A DNA stretch of 29,599 nt from Spirochaeta sp. (GCA_027859055.1 JAQIBO010000238.1:1-29599); one strand, 5' to 3'; numbered from the stretch's first letter, positions 7,585 to 15,890 are shown. Program-made: numbers and translations. The notes: generated by a model not told the origin, from the letters alone.

Positions 7585-8979
7585 ATGAAGGTGGTCATCG
7601 TTGGTGCCGGTGCCGTGGGCTATCAGTTGGCAAAACAGCTGATCAGTGAAAACAAGGACGTGGTTCTCATTGAGAAGAACCCGGACACCGCCCGGAAAGT
7701 CCAGGAGTTTCTTGACTGCATGGTTGTTACCGGCGAGGGAACCAATCACGAAGTGCTCCGCCAGGCGGGGACGGGAACGGCGGACTACTTTGTTGCGGCG
7801 ACCGATTCGGATGAGGTCAACATGATCGCCTGCGGAATCGTTTCCTCGGAGTTCCAGGTGCGCGCCAAGATCGCCCGGGTCCGGAATTTTGACTACCATT
7901 CCAGCCGCCTCTCGGAAAAGCGCTTTCTCGGTATCGATTTTGTGGTCAACCCGGAAATCGAAGCGGCCCGGGCTATCATGCGTGCCGTCGATTTCGGCGC
8001 GGTGAGTGACATTATGGTGTTTGAACAGTCCCAAGTTCAGATCCGGACGATCGTTGTGGAACGGGACGGTCCCCTGAGCGGGCACTCCCTGCAGGAGCTG
8101 TCACATATCCTTCCCGGGACGTTTCTCGTCGCGGTGGTGATCCGGGACAACCACTACATGATCCCGTCTGGTGAAACGCGGCTGCAGGGCGGCGATATTC
8201 TGTACATCGTGGCCAACGCCGATGATTTTGACCGGATTTTTGCGCACATCGGCAAAGGGCGGCACAGTCTGAAACGCGTTATCCTCGTCGGTGGTGGTCG
8301 GATCGGGCAGCAGGTTGCGTCCCACATCCTCGGCGATGAACGCCAGACGCTTTTTCAACGCGTCACGCAACGGATCACGGGGCACGAAAAACGGATGCTT
8401 AAGATAGTGGACCGGGACTATCAGCGGTGCAAAACGTTAATCGACCGGTTCCCCGATGCACTGGTGATAAACGCCGACATATCCGATGACGGCGCGTTTG
8501 AAGAGCAGCACTTCACAAATTCCGACCTGGTGATCGCCGCGACGGAAAATCAGGAGCTCAACATCGTCACCGCCCTGTACGCCAAAAGTCTGGGGGTGAA
8601 GCGTTCGGTTGTCCTGGTCAACCGCGCCGGATATGCGCCGATCGCAGCCCAGCTCGGCATCGACGTTCCGGTGAGCCAGAAAAACGCGATCGTCACCACG
8701 ATTCTGCGTTTCATTCGCAGTGGCGCGGTACGCAGTATTCACACGATCAGCGACGGCCGCATCGAGGCGATCGAGCTCACCGTTGCCACCGACAGCCGCG
8801 CCAGTGGACGGGCGATCCAGGACCTCCCGTTACCGAAGGATTCGCTGATCGTCGCCCTCGAGCGGGACGGTGAAAGTCTGGTGCCCGGCGGCAGCAACGT
8901 CATTCGCAGCAACGATCACCTGGTGGTGGTGGTGAAAAAGGAACACGCCGACAAAGTGCAGGAGATCTTTACCCGGTGA
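7585..8979 (+). CDS. trkA: Trk potassium uptake regulatory subunit TrkA
   Basis: A 464-residue cytoplasmic ring-forming subunit that gates the TrkH channel through NAD(H) or adenine-nucleotide binding. It has the full-length duplicated layout RCK_N, RCK_C, RCK_N, RCK_C. The first Rossmann motif is VIVGAGAVGYQLA near residues 4-16. The second is VILVGGGRIGQQVA near 230-243. TrkA_C modules lie at about 135-222 and 385-464. The length is close to that of classical TrkA. ATG 7585 is chosen over an in-frame ATG at 7540, because 7540 would put the promoter inside the coding sequence and MKVVIVGAG is the conserved N-terminus. trkH follows 16 bases downstream. Confidence 0.96.
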   Translation: MKVVIVGAGAVGYQLAKQLISENKDVVLIEKNPDTARKVQEFLDCMVVTGEGTNHEVLRQAGTGTADYFVAATDSDEVNMIACGIVSSEFQVRAKIARVRNFDYHSSRLSEKRFLGIDFVVNPEIEAARAIMRAVDFGAVSDIMVFEQSQVQIRTIVVERDGPLSGHSLQELSHILPGTFLVAVVIRDNHYMIPSGETRLQGGDILYIVANADDFDRIFAHIGKGRHSLKRVILVGGGRIGQQVASHILGDERQTLFQRVTQRITGHEKRMLKIVDRDYQRCKTLIDRFPDALVINADISDDGAFEEQHFTNSDLVIAATENQELNIVTALYAKSLGVKRSVVLVNRAGYAPIAAQLGIDVPVSQKNAIVTTILRFIRSGAVRSIHTISDGRIEAIELTVATDSRASGRAIQDLPLPKDSLIVALERDGESLVPGGSNVIRSNDHLVVVVKKEHADKVQEIFTR

Positions 8980-8995
8980 CCGGGAGACACGACCG

Positions 8996-10447
8996 ATGAT
9001 CAACGTTTCATTAATTGCGCGGTTTGTGGTTATTCTGCTTCTCATTGTAGCGGTGATCATGGTGTCATCGCTGGCGTGGGCGTTTGTGGACGGTGAATCC
9101 GGCACAATCCGCGCGTTTCTCCTTCCCGTCGCCGTTGTCGCCGTTATTGGGGTTACGGTTCTTACCCTGACGCGTCGGGACGAGCGGGGCGTTTCCACGA
9201 GAGACGGTTTTCTCATGGTGACCCTCGGGTGGCTCGCCGTTTCGGTTTTCGGGGCGTTCCCGTTCTACCTCTCCGGCGCGATACCCGGCTTTGTCGACGC
9301 CTTTTTTGAAACGATGAGCGGGTTTACCACCACCGGAGCGTCGATCCTCACTGAAATTGAGTCATTACCCCGTTCCATTCTGTTCTGGCGGTCCCTCACC
9401 CACTGGCTGGGCGGGATGGGAATTATCGTTCTTACCGTTGCGATATTTCCTATTCTTGGAATTGGCGGTCTGCAACTGCTCAAGGCTGAGGCGCCGGGGC
9501 CGCGGGTGGACAAACTGACGCCGAAGGTCACCGAGACCGCAAAAATTCTGTGGGCGTCCTACCTGCTGCTCAGCTTCGCCGAAACGGTGCTGCTTCTTTT
9601 TGGCGGCCTGAACCTGTTTGACGCGCTCACCCACACGTTCGGGACGATGGCAACCGGCGGGTTTTCACCGAAAAACGCCAGTGTCGGTCATTACGATTCG
9701 GCGTACGTCGACGCGGTCATCACGCTGTTTATGGTCCTCGCGGGGATCAACTTCGTCATGTACCACAAAATTGCCACGCGCCGGTACGCCTCGATCGTTC
9801 GGGATACCGAGTTTCGGGTGTACATCTCGATTTTTGTGGTGGTAACCGCCATTACCACGCTTGGATTGGTGCCGCATTACGGTACGGTTTCCCAAAGCGT
9901 CAGGTACGCCTCATTCCAGGTTGCAAGTATCCTCACAACCACCGGGTACGCTACCGGAGACTTCGCAGCATGGCCGTACGTTCCCCAGATTATGCTCTTT
10001 CTGCTGATGTTCATCGGCGGAAGTTCCGGCTCAACCGGCGGTGGTATCAAGATCGTACGAATCGTCACGATGATAAAGCAGGGCTGGAACGAAATGCGCT
10101 ATCTCGTGTATCCCAACGGGGTTTTCACGATCCGTCTCAGCGGCGAGCGCCTCAGAAAAGACATCGTGTACGCGATTACCGGTTTTGTGATGCTGTACAT
10201 GGTTCTTCTGCTGGTGACGATGGTGGTTGTGGCGGCGGCAGGTAACGATATCCTCACCGCGCTGTCCACCGCGTTGGCAACGCTCGGAAATATCGGGCCC
10301 GGTTTCGGGCGGATCGGACCGACCCTCAACTACGCGTTCTTCCCGGGCTGGCTCAAGGTGTATCTGGCGGTGATCATGATGCTGGGTCGTTTGGAGATCT
10401 ACACCGTCCTGGTGCTGTTCACCGCCCGCTACTGGCGCGTCCAGTAA
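8996..10447 (+). CDS. trkH: Trk potassium uptake channel subunit TrkH
   Basis: A 483-residue polytopic membrane protein of the TrkH/KtrB superfamily, forming the potassium-conducting pore. It shows the four membrane-pore-membrane repeats. Pore-loop sequences include SGFTTTGAS, GTMATGGFS, LTTTGYATGD and GNIGPGFG. GSSGSTGGGIK is a conserved stretch preceding the final repeat. Several strongly hydrophobic helices start right at the N-terminus. GGGAG-like bases about 9-12 nucleotides before ATG provide a modest ribosome-binding site. It is co-transcribed with trkA. It is convergent with the lipoprotein gene, with only 20 bases between stops. Confidence 0.95.
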   Translation: MINVSLIARFVVILLLIVAVIMVSSLAWAFVDGESGTIRAFLLPVAVVAVIGVTVLTLTRRDERGVSTRDGFLMVTLGWLAVSVFGAFPFYLSGAIPGFVDAFFETMSGFTTTGASILTEIESLPRSILFWRSLTHWLGGMGIIVLTVAIFPILGIGGLQLLKAEAPGPRVDKLTPKVTETAKILWASYLLLSFAETVLLLFGGLNLFDALTHTFGTMATGGFSPKNASVGHYDSAYVDAVITLFMVLAGINFVMYHKIATRRYASIVRDTEFRVYISIFVVVTAITTLGLVPHYGTVSQSVRYASFQVASILTTTGYATGDFAAWPYVPQIMLFLLMFIGGSSGSTGGGIKIVRIVTMIKQGWNEMRYLVYPNGVFTIRLSGERLRKDIVYAITGFVMLYMVLLLVTMVVVAAAGNDILTALSTALATLGNIGPGFGRIGPTLNYAFFPGWLKVYLAVIMMLGRLEIYTVLVLFTARYWRVQ

Positions 10448-10467
10448 CGGCCGCAACCCTGGAGCGC

Positions 10468-11148
10468 CTACCGGTAATCCTCCGGATTGGCGTATCGCTC
10501 GGGGTCGAAAAACGGCGGGACGTCCCCCATATGAAAGTTGATGTTGATGCGGATCCGGTCCAGGCGATGGTCCGCGGGAAGGGCGGGTACCACGTTGTCC
10601 ACCGGGCGCATCACACTGGCCAGCAGGCTTTCCGGCGGAACCACAATCCGGGTGGGCGGCAGGGTTCGTCGGATCATTACGATAATCGAGCTGACACCGA
10701 ACCACGGCGTCTGCACCCAGTAATCCTCAGTCACGCGAAAGAACGGGGCGTCTGCATCACCCGGGCGAGATCCCGAGACAACCGGGTCGGCATCTTCGAC
10801 TCTGCCGGATTCTCCGGTATCGCCACCGTCCGGTTCCGTGCCGCTCTCCTCCGTTTCGCCGCTGTCCCCGCCGGACGCATCGGACGTCCCGGACGATCCG
10901 GAGCTGGTCTGACCATAGACGCCCCCCAGTGAGACGCACCCGCCCAGGACGAGCGCCATCGTCGCGAGGAGTACCACCACGACGGCGCGGCGCGGAAACA
11001 GGTTCCGACGCCGCGCGCGCGGGGGGAGAGGACGCGGAGGGTGCGAGCGTGCCGGGTGAGAGTGCGTGGGGTGCGAGCGGGCAGGGTGCGAGTGCGCGGG
11101 GTACAAGCATGCGCCCCGGTCCGGTTCGGGCAGTGGTCTCAACATCAT
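10468..11148 (-). CDS. Putative lipoprotein with acidic linker and repeat-encoded N-terminal extension
   Basis: Family not recognised. The frame contains a clear lipobox, MALVLGGC, preceded by FPRRAVVVVLLAT, so the mature protein should be lipid-anchored at the cysteine. After the cysteine comes a Gly/Ser/Glu/Asp-rich low-complexity linker of about 50 residues. A folded-looking C-terminal part of about 100 residues follows, with RVTEDYWVQTPWFGVSSIIV and ending PERYANPEDYR. From ATG 11148 the cysteine is residue 71, far too late for a normal lipoprotein signal. The first half of that extension is encoded by 15-bp tandem repeats (PARSH-like pentapeptides). The real start may be a non-ATG codon closer to FPRRAV, for example the CTG in front of it. 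A TATATT lies 11 bases before ATG 11148. Confidence 0.6.
   Translation of the reverse strand: MMLRPLPEPDRGACLYPAHSHPARSHPTHSHPARSHPPRPLPPRARRRNLFPRRAVVVVLLATMALVLGGCVSLGGVYGQTSSGSSGTSDASGGDSGETEESGTEPDGGDTGESGRVEDADPVVSGSRPGDADAPFFRVTEDYWVQTPWFGVSSIIVMIRRTLPPTRIVVPPESLLASVMRPVDNVVPALPADHRLDRIRININFHMGDVPPFFDPERYANPEDYR
11041..11115. repeat. 15-bp imperfect tandem repeat, five units
   Basis: Five consecutive 15-base units beginning GTGCGAG or a near variant start at 11041, 11056, 11071, 11086 and 11101. Units 1 and 3 match each other best, as do 2 and 4, suggesting a 30-base higher period. In the minus-strand frame each unit encodes a pentapeptide of the type P-A/T-R/H-S-H, so changes in copy number keep frame. 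Confidence 0.8.
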
Positions 11149-11159
11149 CGGGTAAGTAC

Positions 11160-11165
11160 AATATA
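11160..11165 (-). promoter_or_regulatory. Candidate -10 element of the lipoprotein gene
   Basis: TATATT on the minus strand lies 11 bases before ATG 11148. No good -35 is visible. Confidence 0.3.
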
Positions 11166-11190
11166 CCGCGCCCGGGACCACTTCGTCTGA

Positions 11191-11260
11191 CCACGTGCAG
11201 GAGTTCTCAAAGTGAAGGGGGGTTGCACCCCCTTCACTTTGAGAACTCCTGGGCCACGTG
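11191..11260. repeat. 24-bp perfect inverted repeat flanked by CCACGTG direct repeats
   Basis: Bases 11198-11221 and 11228-11251 are perfect reverse complements (24 of 24) around a 6-base loop GTTGCA. The arms start CAGGAGTTCTC and end with five G. CCACGTG occurs directly before the left arm (11191-11197) and two bases after the right arm (11254-11260), like a target-site duplication. No uridine tract follows on either strand, which argues against a simple terminator. It lies between the lipoprotein gene and the parE promoter. A small palindromic mobile element, a genome-wide repeat or a cruciform-forming site are the options. Confidence 0.85.
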
Positions 11261-11263
11261 ACG

Positions 11264-11293
11264 CTGACCGCCACCGGCCACATGTGGTATCCT
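11264..11293 (+). promoter_or_regulatory. Promoter of parE
   Basis: CTGACC (11264-11269), an 18-base spacer ending in TGG, then TATCCT (11288-11293). ATG 11301 follows after 7 bases with no Shine-Dalgarno, predicting a leaderless mRNA. The -35 begins only 13 bases after the large inverted repeat. Confidence 0.6.
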
Positions 11294-11300
11294 TGCCGTC

Positions 11301-13097
11301 ATGGCGAAGTACGACGAAAGCTCGATTAAAACGCTCTCCAGCCTGGAACATATCCGCCTGCGCAGCGGCATGTACGTTGGCCGCCTCGGCGACGGCAAAA
11401 ACTTCAACGACGGCATCTATATCCTATTGAAAGAAGTTGTGGACAACTCAATCGACGAGTTCATCATGGGCCACGGCAAACGCATCGAGATCAAACGCGA
11501 CGACGACGGCACCATCACCGTCCGCGACTACGGCCGGGGCATACCCCTGGGCAAACTCACCGAGGCGGTCAGCCGCATCAACACCGGTGCCAAATACAAC
11601 GACGACGTCTTCCAGTTTTCCGTGGGGCTTAACGGCGTCGGGACCAAGGCGGTCAACGCCCTGTCGGAGCACTTCCACGCGGTCTCCTTCAGGGAGGGAA
11701 AATACGCGGAAGCCACCTTCGAGAAGGGCGTCCTCAAGAAAGAAAAAAAGGGCAAAACCGACAAGTACCGTGACGGCACCTACATCCAGTTCCGCGCGGA
11801 CCACGAACTGTTCGGCGATTTCTCGTACAACGAAGAGTTCGTGCTGCAGCGGCTGTGGAACTACGCCTACCTCAACGCGGGCCTCACCATCGTCTACAAC
11901 AAGGAAAAGATCCACTCCGAAGGGGGGCTGCGGGACCTCCTCGCCGCAGAGGTCGGCGATGCGGCGCTGTACGAGCCAACCCACCTCCGCCAGGATCGCC
12001 TGGAGTTCGCATTCACCCACACCACCAATTACGGTGAAACGTACTGGTCATTTGTGAACGGCCAGTTCACCTCCGACGGCGGCACCCACCAGAGCGCTTT
12101 TCGCGAGGGAATCCTCAAGGGCGTCAACGAGTACTACAAGAAAAACTACTCCGGCGACGACGTCCGCGAGGGCATCGCCGGGGCGATCGCAATTCGCATG
12201 AAGGACCCCCAGTTTGAGGGGCAGACCAAAAACAAACTGGGCAACTCCGACGTCCGCTCCTGGATCGTCGGCGAGGTGCGCCTGGCGGTGGTGGACTTCC
12301 TTCACAAACACCGTGAGGCGGCAAAGCAGCTTGAGCACAAGATCACCCAGAACGAGAAACTGCGCAAAGAGCTCAACGCGGTGCGCAAAGAGAGTCGTGA
12401 GGCGGCCAAACGCGTCGCCCTGAAGATTCCCAAACTGAAAGACTGCAAACACCACCTCGGGGACAAGCACAAACTGGCCGAGGAAACCACCCTGTTCATT
12501 ACCGAGGGTGACAGCGCCACCGGGAGCATGGTCGCCTCCCGCAACGTCCACACCCAGGCTATCTTTTCACTGCGGGGAAAACCGCAGAACATGTACGCCC
12601 GCAAACGCAGCGAAATCTATCGCAATGAAGAGCTGTACAACATGATGATGGCCCTCGGAATCGAAGAGGACGTGACCGGTCTGCGCTACAACCGCGTTGT
12701 GGTCACCACCGATGCGGACCACGACGGCTTTCACATTCGCAACCTCCTCCTGACGTTCTTCCTGCAGTATTTTGAGGAGCTCGTCGTCGCGGGGCACATC
12801 TACATCCTCGAAACCCCGCTCTTTCGCGTTCGCAACAAAAAAGAGACGCGCTACTGTTATTCCCCTGCGGAACGGGAAGCCGCGGTCCGGGAAATTCGCG
12901 GTGCCGAGGTCACCCGCTTCAAGGGACTTGGGGAGATCTCACCCTCGGAGTTTGGCCAGTTTATCGGTGCAGACATGCGCATCGTTCCGGTCAACGTCAA
13001 GACGATCAAGGGGATTCAGGAAACGCTGGAGTTCTACATGGGCAAAAACACCCCGGAGCGGCGCAATTTCATCATGGAAAACCTGATAGTAGTCTAA
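11301..13097 (+). CDS. parE: DNA topoisomerase IV subunit B (ParE)
   Basis: A 598-residue ATPase subunit of a type IIA topoisomerase, acting with ParC to decatenate chromosomes. The GHKL ATPase has KEVVDNSIDEF (catalytic Glu45, Asn49), DYGRGIP (76-82) and GLNGVGTKAVNAL (109-121). The transducer holds QTKNKLGNSDVR with its ATP-contacting lysine near residue 310. The TOPRIM motifs are TEGDSATG (401-408) and TTDADHDGFHIR (469-480); the usual DADVDG has a histidine here. RFKGLGE lies near the C-terminus. There is no GyrB-type insertion, and the length fits ParE. parC is not adjacent but 13.6 kb downstream on the same strand. GyrB is the alternative, but the close of the protein and the similar-sized partner favour topoisomerase IV. 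Confidence 0.9.
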   Translation: MAKYDESSIKTLSSLEHIRLRSGMYVGRLGDGKNFNDGIYILLKEVVDNSIDEFIMGHGKRIEIKRDDDGTITVRDYGRGIPLGKLTEAVSRINTGAKYNDDVFQFSVGLNGVGTKAVNALSEHFHAVSFREGKYAEATFEKGVLKKEKKGKTDKYRDGTYIQFRADHELFGDFSYNEEFVLQRLWNYAYLNAGLTIVYNKEKIHSEGGLRDLLAAEVGDAALYEPTHLRQDRLEFAFTHTTNYGETYWSFVNGQFTSDGGTHQSAFREGILKGVNEYYKKNYSGDDVREGIAGAIAIRMKDPQFEGQTKNKLGNSDVRSWIVGEVRLAVVDFLHKHREAAKQLEHKITQNEKLRKELNAVRKESREAAKRVALKIPKLKDCKHHLGDKHKLAEETTLFITEGDSATGSMVASRNVHTQAIFSLRGKPQNMYARKRSEIYRNEELYNMMMALGIEEDVTGLRYNRVVVTTDADHDGFHIRNLLLTFFLQYFEELVVAGHIYILETPLFRVRNKKETRYCYSPAEREAAVREIRGAEVTRFKGLGEISPSEFGQFIGADMRIVPVNVKTIKGIQETLEFYMGKNTPERRNFIMENLIVV

Positions 13098-13172
13098 TCT
13101 AACTGCCGTTCCGCGGAGCGCTGCGCGGGAGAGGCGGGGGCGCGGCGGCGCCGGCGAAGTAGGTGCGTGCCC

Positions 13173-13847
13173 TCACCGCAACGACATCGAAACGAGGGGC
13201 CGCGTCTCGATGCGTCCATCGTCAACGACGCGGCGTACCGCTTCGTGAAGCGTAGTCCTCGTCGTTTCGTCTATCTCGCCCAGATGGGGATCTTCAAAAT
13301 ACTCAAGCGCCCGGAGACAGTCGGCGATGGAGAACGTTTTTCCAAAGAACACCTCGGCGGTGCCGAGTCCCCTGCTGAGGGAGATTCCCCTGGCAACGAT
13401 CGCCGCGATGTCGATATAGTCTTTCGGTTCTACACGCTGCATGAGCACTTTCAGTTTGGTTGCGATCAGATCGTCGAGTGACGCAACCCACACACCCGCA
13501 TCGGGTATGCGCTCCGCTACACCGACTCGGCCAAATGAGATATCGCCGAAAAAGCTCATCTTCACCGTATCTCCCAACGACGGCACGAGGACCGTGTAGG
13601 TATCCCGGTCCGACTGAAGCACCGTGGCCTCGCCGAGGGGCGCCACCGTATCTACGAGGCGCCGTACATCGAGGGGCGAATCGGAAAAAAAATCAAAATC
13701 GACCGACTGTCTGTGCCCCAGGTGGAGTGCGATCGCGGTTCCACCGTATAAGACAAACCCGAGCTCCGCCGTTGAGCCAAGGTGCGGGACAAGTGCACGT
13801 TGCGCTTCCGGGAGGACGTCCAGACGGGGGAAACGGTTCCCGCTCAT
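13173..13847 (-). CDS. AbiEii/AbiGii-type nucleotidyltransferase, probable toxin
   Basis: A 224-residue protein of the AbiEii/MenT-like nucleotidyltransferase toxin family. The core is VLYGGTAIALHLGHRQSVDF immediately followed by DFFS. It provides the GG helix, the HR.S.DFD metal-binding motif and the following strand. DLIATKLKVLMQRVEPKDYID near the middle is the second conserved block (lysine and KDYID). Known relatives add nucleotides to tRNA or otherwise block growth in type IV toxin-antitoxin systems. The start at ATG 13847 overlaps the upstream stop as ATGA, typical of such pairs. Longer in-frame starts would lie inside the partner gene. It is convergent with parE across a GC-rich 75-base gap without a clear terminator. 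Confidence 0.85.
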   Translation of the reverse strand: MSGNRFPRLDVLPEAQRALVPHLGSTAELGFVLYGGTAIALHLGHRQSVDFDFFSDSPLDVRRLVDTVAPLGEATVLQSDRDTYTVLVPSLGDTVKMSFFGDISFGRVGVAERIPDAGVWVASLDDLIATKLKVLMQRVEPKDYIDIAAIVARGISLSRGLGTAEVFFGKTFSIADCLRALEYFEDPHLGEIDETTRTTLHEAVRRVVDDGRIETRPLVSMSLR

Positions 13848-14149
13848 CGTATCGTTCGCTCCGGGAGGGGCGGCGGTGTCCCCGTCGGTTCGGTGAGACC
13901 AAGGAGGCGATGCCAGAACGACCACGATTTCGGTTGAAACCATCCCGGCGCCGCGTGCGTCAACACCTGCGTCAACTGTGTGGTTCCAAAGACGCGGAGG
14001 ATCAAACGGTAGTCCTCCAACGTACCGATGTTCATCGTACCGGCAAGAACGCGTTGCGGCTCCTCGATCGCCTCCTCCGGTGGACGCCACCACACGTACT
14101 TGGCGGCCAGAACGTGGAGCATCTCTTTTTCGGCACCGTTCACACCCAT
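13844..14149 (-). CDS. DUF6922-like protein, probable antitoxin partner of AbiEii
   Basis: A 101-residue protein matching, from memory, the small DUF6922-type proteins that precede AbiEii-like genes. Diagnostic stretches are HVLAAKYVWWRPPEEA, GTLEDYRLILRVFG, QVLTHAAPGWFQPKSW and FWHRLLGL. It may bind the toxin or its own operator, but no classic winged-helix AbiEi domain is visible. The C-terminus is proline-rich and variable. ATG 14149 follows a TGATACAAT extended -10 by 7 bases; an in-frame ATG at 14170 would lie upstream of that promoter. The four-base overlap with the toxin gene implies coupled translation. Confidence 0.75.
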   Translation of the reverse strand: MGVNGAEKEMLHVLAAKYVWWRPPEEAIEEPQRVLAGTMNIGTLEDYRLILRVFGTTQLTQVLTHAAPGWFQPKSWSFWHRLLGLTEPTGTPPPLPERTIR

Positions 14150-14156
14150 AGTTCCG

Positions 14157-14165
14157 ATTGTATCA
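14157..14165 (-). promoter_or_regulatory. Extended -10 promoter of the antitoxin-toxin pair
   Basis: TGATACAAT on the minus strand ends 7 bases before ATG 14149. The -35 region is weak. A CGAGT/ACTCG stem with an 8-base loop lies just upstream and could bind a regulator. Confidence 0.5.
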
Positions 14166-14238
14166 CCCATCCGTCTTCCGAGTCTCCAACAACTCGTGGT
14201 GTACCGGTTCCTGCGTGGCGCAGCTGTATCAGCCGCTG

Positions 14239-14916
14239 TCACCCGGCGCGGCGGGAATACCACTCCCGGGCCATCTCAACCTCATCCATGCCAAAGCGGT
14301 GGCCCGCTTCAGCCCAGTTTTCCGTTACTTCCGCGCCGCTGCGCCCCAGCAGGGCGATCAGCTCCCGGGTGGAGTCACCGGGAATCATCGTGTCCGTCGT
14401 GCCCGCGGCAACCAGCACCGGCGTTCCGCTCAGGTCCGGCGGATCCTCCGGAGTGAGGGGCAGCATCGGGCGCAACAGCACCGCCCCGGCAAAGAGGCGC
14501 GGATACAAAAGCAGCATCGCCGCGGCCATATTTGCGCCGTTGGAAAAACCGAGCGCCCACAACCGCCCCGCTGCAATCCCGTGGCGTTCCTGTACCGCCG
14601 GCACAAACGCGGCCAGCTCGGCGGCGCGGCGTCGGATATCTTCAACGTCAAGCACGCCGGCGGCGTGCCGGGCAAACCAGCGGTTCATTCCCTGTTCCGG
14701 TGCGCGCCCGCGGGGACTCACCAGTTGCGCCCCCGGCGCCACAAACGCGCCCAGCTCCACCAGGTCGTGCTCGTCACCGCCGGTACCGTGCAGCAGCAAC
14801 ACGCCGGTTGCGCCGCCACTCCCGTCGGCGGCGGGGGCCCGGACGTAGTCAAACCCTTCCAGCGCGTCCTGTCGCCGGGCGCCGTCGGCGGCACCGTTCG
14901 TTCCGGCGCCGCTCAT
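14239..14916 (-). CDS. MhqD-like alpha/beta hydrolase (phospholipase/carboxylesterase family)
   Basis: A 225-residue cytoplasmic alpha/beta hydrolase. LLLHGTGGDEHDL (about 40-52) forms the oxyanion region, GFSNGAN carries the nucleophile serine, GTTDTMIP the acid and AGHRFG the histidine. The size and the neighbouring ring-cleavage dioxygenase match the MhqO-MhqD gene order of the Bacillus quinone-response operon, in which MhqD is a hydrolase of this family. Its ATG overlaps the dioxygenase stop as ATGA. It is last in the operon; a CTGCG-TGG-CGCAG mini-hairpin at 14211-14223 follows the stop. The natural substrate is unknown. Confidence 0.85.
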   Translation of the reverse strand: MSGAGTNGAADGARRQDALEGFDYVRAPAADGSGGATGVLLLHGTGGDEHDLVELGAFVAPGAQLVSPRGRAPEQGMNRWFARHAAGVLDVEDIRRRAAELAAFVPAVQERHGIAAGRLWALGFSNGANMAAAMLLLYPRLFAGAVLLRPMLPLTPEDPPDLSGTPVLVAAGTTDTMIPGDSTRELIALLGRSGAEVTENWAEAGHRFGMDEVEMAREWYSRRAG

Positions 14917-15884
14917 CGGGACGCCTCCGCCGGGGTTGGTGTCGGCAGTGTGATCGGGGTCAGGTGCGCCTCAATCTTTGCGCGGTGCTCCTCGTACCAC
15001 GGCGGCAGTACCAGCGTCTCACCAAGGTGCGCCATGTCCTCGTCAACGCCAAAACCGGGTCCGTCGGTGGCAACCTCACACAGCGCGCCGGAGGGCTCCC
15101 GGACGTATATCGAGGCAAACCAGAAACGGTCGATCACGCCGGAGCTTCGGCCGCGGTGGGCGAGAACCTGCTCTTCCACCGTCTGTTGCGCGGTACCGTC
15201 GGGTACGCGAAACGCCACGTGGTGCACCGAGCCAACGCCCCACGCGCCGCTGTGGATTTTCGGATCAACGGTGATATCGACTCGCTGGCCCCCCGCTCCG
15301 TCACCCACCACGTATCGGCGTCGGCCGGTATCTTCACCGGCAAATGTGAATCCGAACGAGCCGCCGAGAAAGTCCACCGTGGCGCTCTCGTCGTGGACGG
15401 TCAGCGCCACCGAACCCAGCGCCCTGATCTGGTGCTCAGCCGGAACCGAAGATTGCTCCCAGGGGGTAAAGGCGAAGGAGGGGTAGGTGTGCGTCTCGGT
15501 AAGGGAGAGACCCATACCGTGGGGATCAACAAACGGGAGCACCGGCTCACCGAAGCGGACCTCCCGCTCACCGACGGTGATGCCCGCCCGGCGGAGATGC
15601 TCCTCCCACCAGGTGAGCGATCCGGGGGGAACGACAAAGCCAACCTCACCCCACACACCGGCGCCGAGACGGCCGGGGCCCATATCGGGCCAGGGAAAGA
15701 ACGTCAGATCGGTTCCCGGATGGCCCTCCGCGTCGGCAAAGAAAAAGTGGTAGGTGTCCGGGGCGTCCTGATTAATTGACTTCTTGACCAGCCGCAATCC
15801 GAGGACCCCGACGTAAAAGTCGAGATTCTCCTGCGGCGCACCGCCGATGGCGGTGATGTGATGTATTCCGTGTACTCGTGTCAT
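14913..15884 (-). CDS. MhqO-like ring-cleaving dioxygenase (VOC/glyoxalase superfamily)
   Basis: A 323-residue protein with two vicinal-oxygen-chelate modules (about 1-140 and 150-290). Candidate metal ligands are a histidine in GIHHITAI at the start, a histidine in VHHVAFRV and the glutamate in LCEVATDG. Relatives such as MhqO and LinE open hydroquinone-type aromatic rings. The paired MhqD-like hydrolase overlaps by ATGA, so the two likely detoxify quinones or hydroquinones. ATG 15884 gives the conserved MTRVHGIHHIT start; an upstream GTG at 15926 would add 14 residues and cover the candidate promoter. A duplicated 10-base sequence lies just upstream. Confidence 0.87.
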   Translation of the reverse strand: MTRVHGIHHITAIGGAPQENLDFYVGVLGLRLVKKSINQDAPDTYHFFFADAEGHPGTDLTFFPWPDMGPGRLGAGVWGEVGFVVPPGSLTWWEEHLRRAGITVGEREVRFGEPVLPFVDPHGMGLSLTETHTYPSFAFTPWEQSSVPAEHQIRALGSVALTVHDESATVDFLGGSFGFTFAGEDTGRRRYVVGDGAGGQRVDITVDPKIHSGAWGVGSVHHVAFRVPDGTAQQTVEEQVLAHRGRSSGVIDRFWFASIYVREPSGALCEVATDGPGFGVDEDMAHLGETLVLPPWYEEHRAKIEAHLTPITLPTPTPAEASR

Positions 15885-15890
15885 CGGTTC

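Noticed and set aside
10531..10932. Plus-strand frame opposite the lipoprotein gene
   Set aside because: The minus-strand frame contains a lipobox and signal segment, while this one has no features.
11198..11251. The large inverted repeat as a Rho-independent terminator
   Set aside because: No uridine run on either side, and it lies between divergent genes where no transcript is expected to end.
13460..15779. Several plus-strand frames of 400-460 codons opposite the AbiEii, MhqD-like and MhqO-like genes
   Set aside because: High-GC antisense frames rich in Arg, Pro and Ser without recognisable motifs; the minus-strand genes carry clear catalytic motifs and coupled starts.
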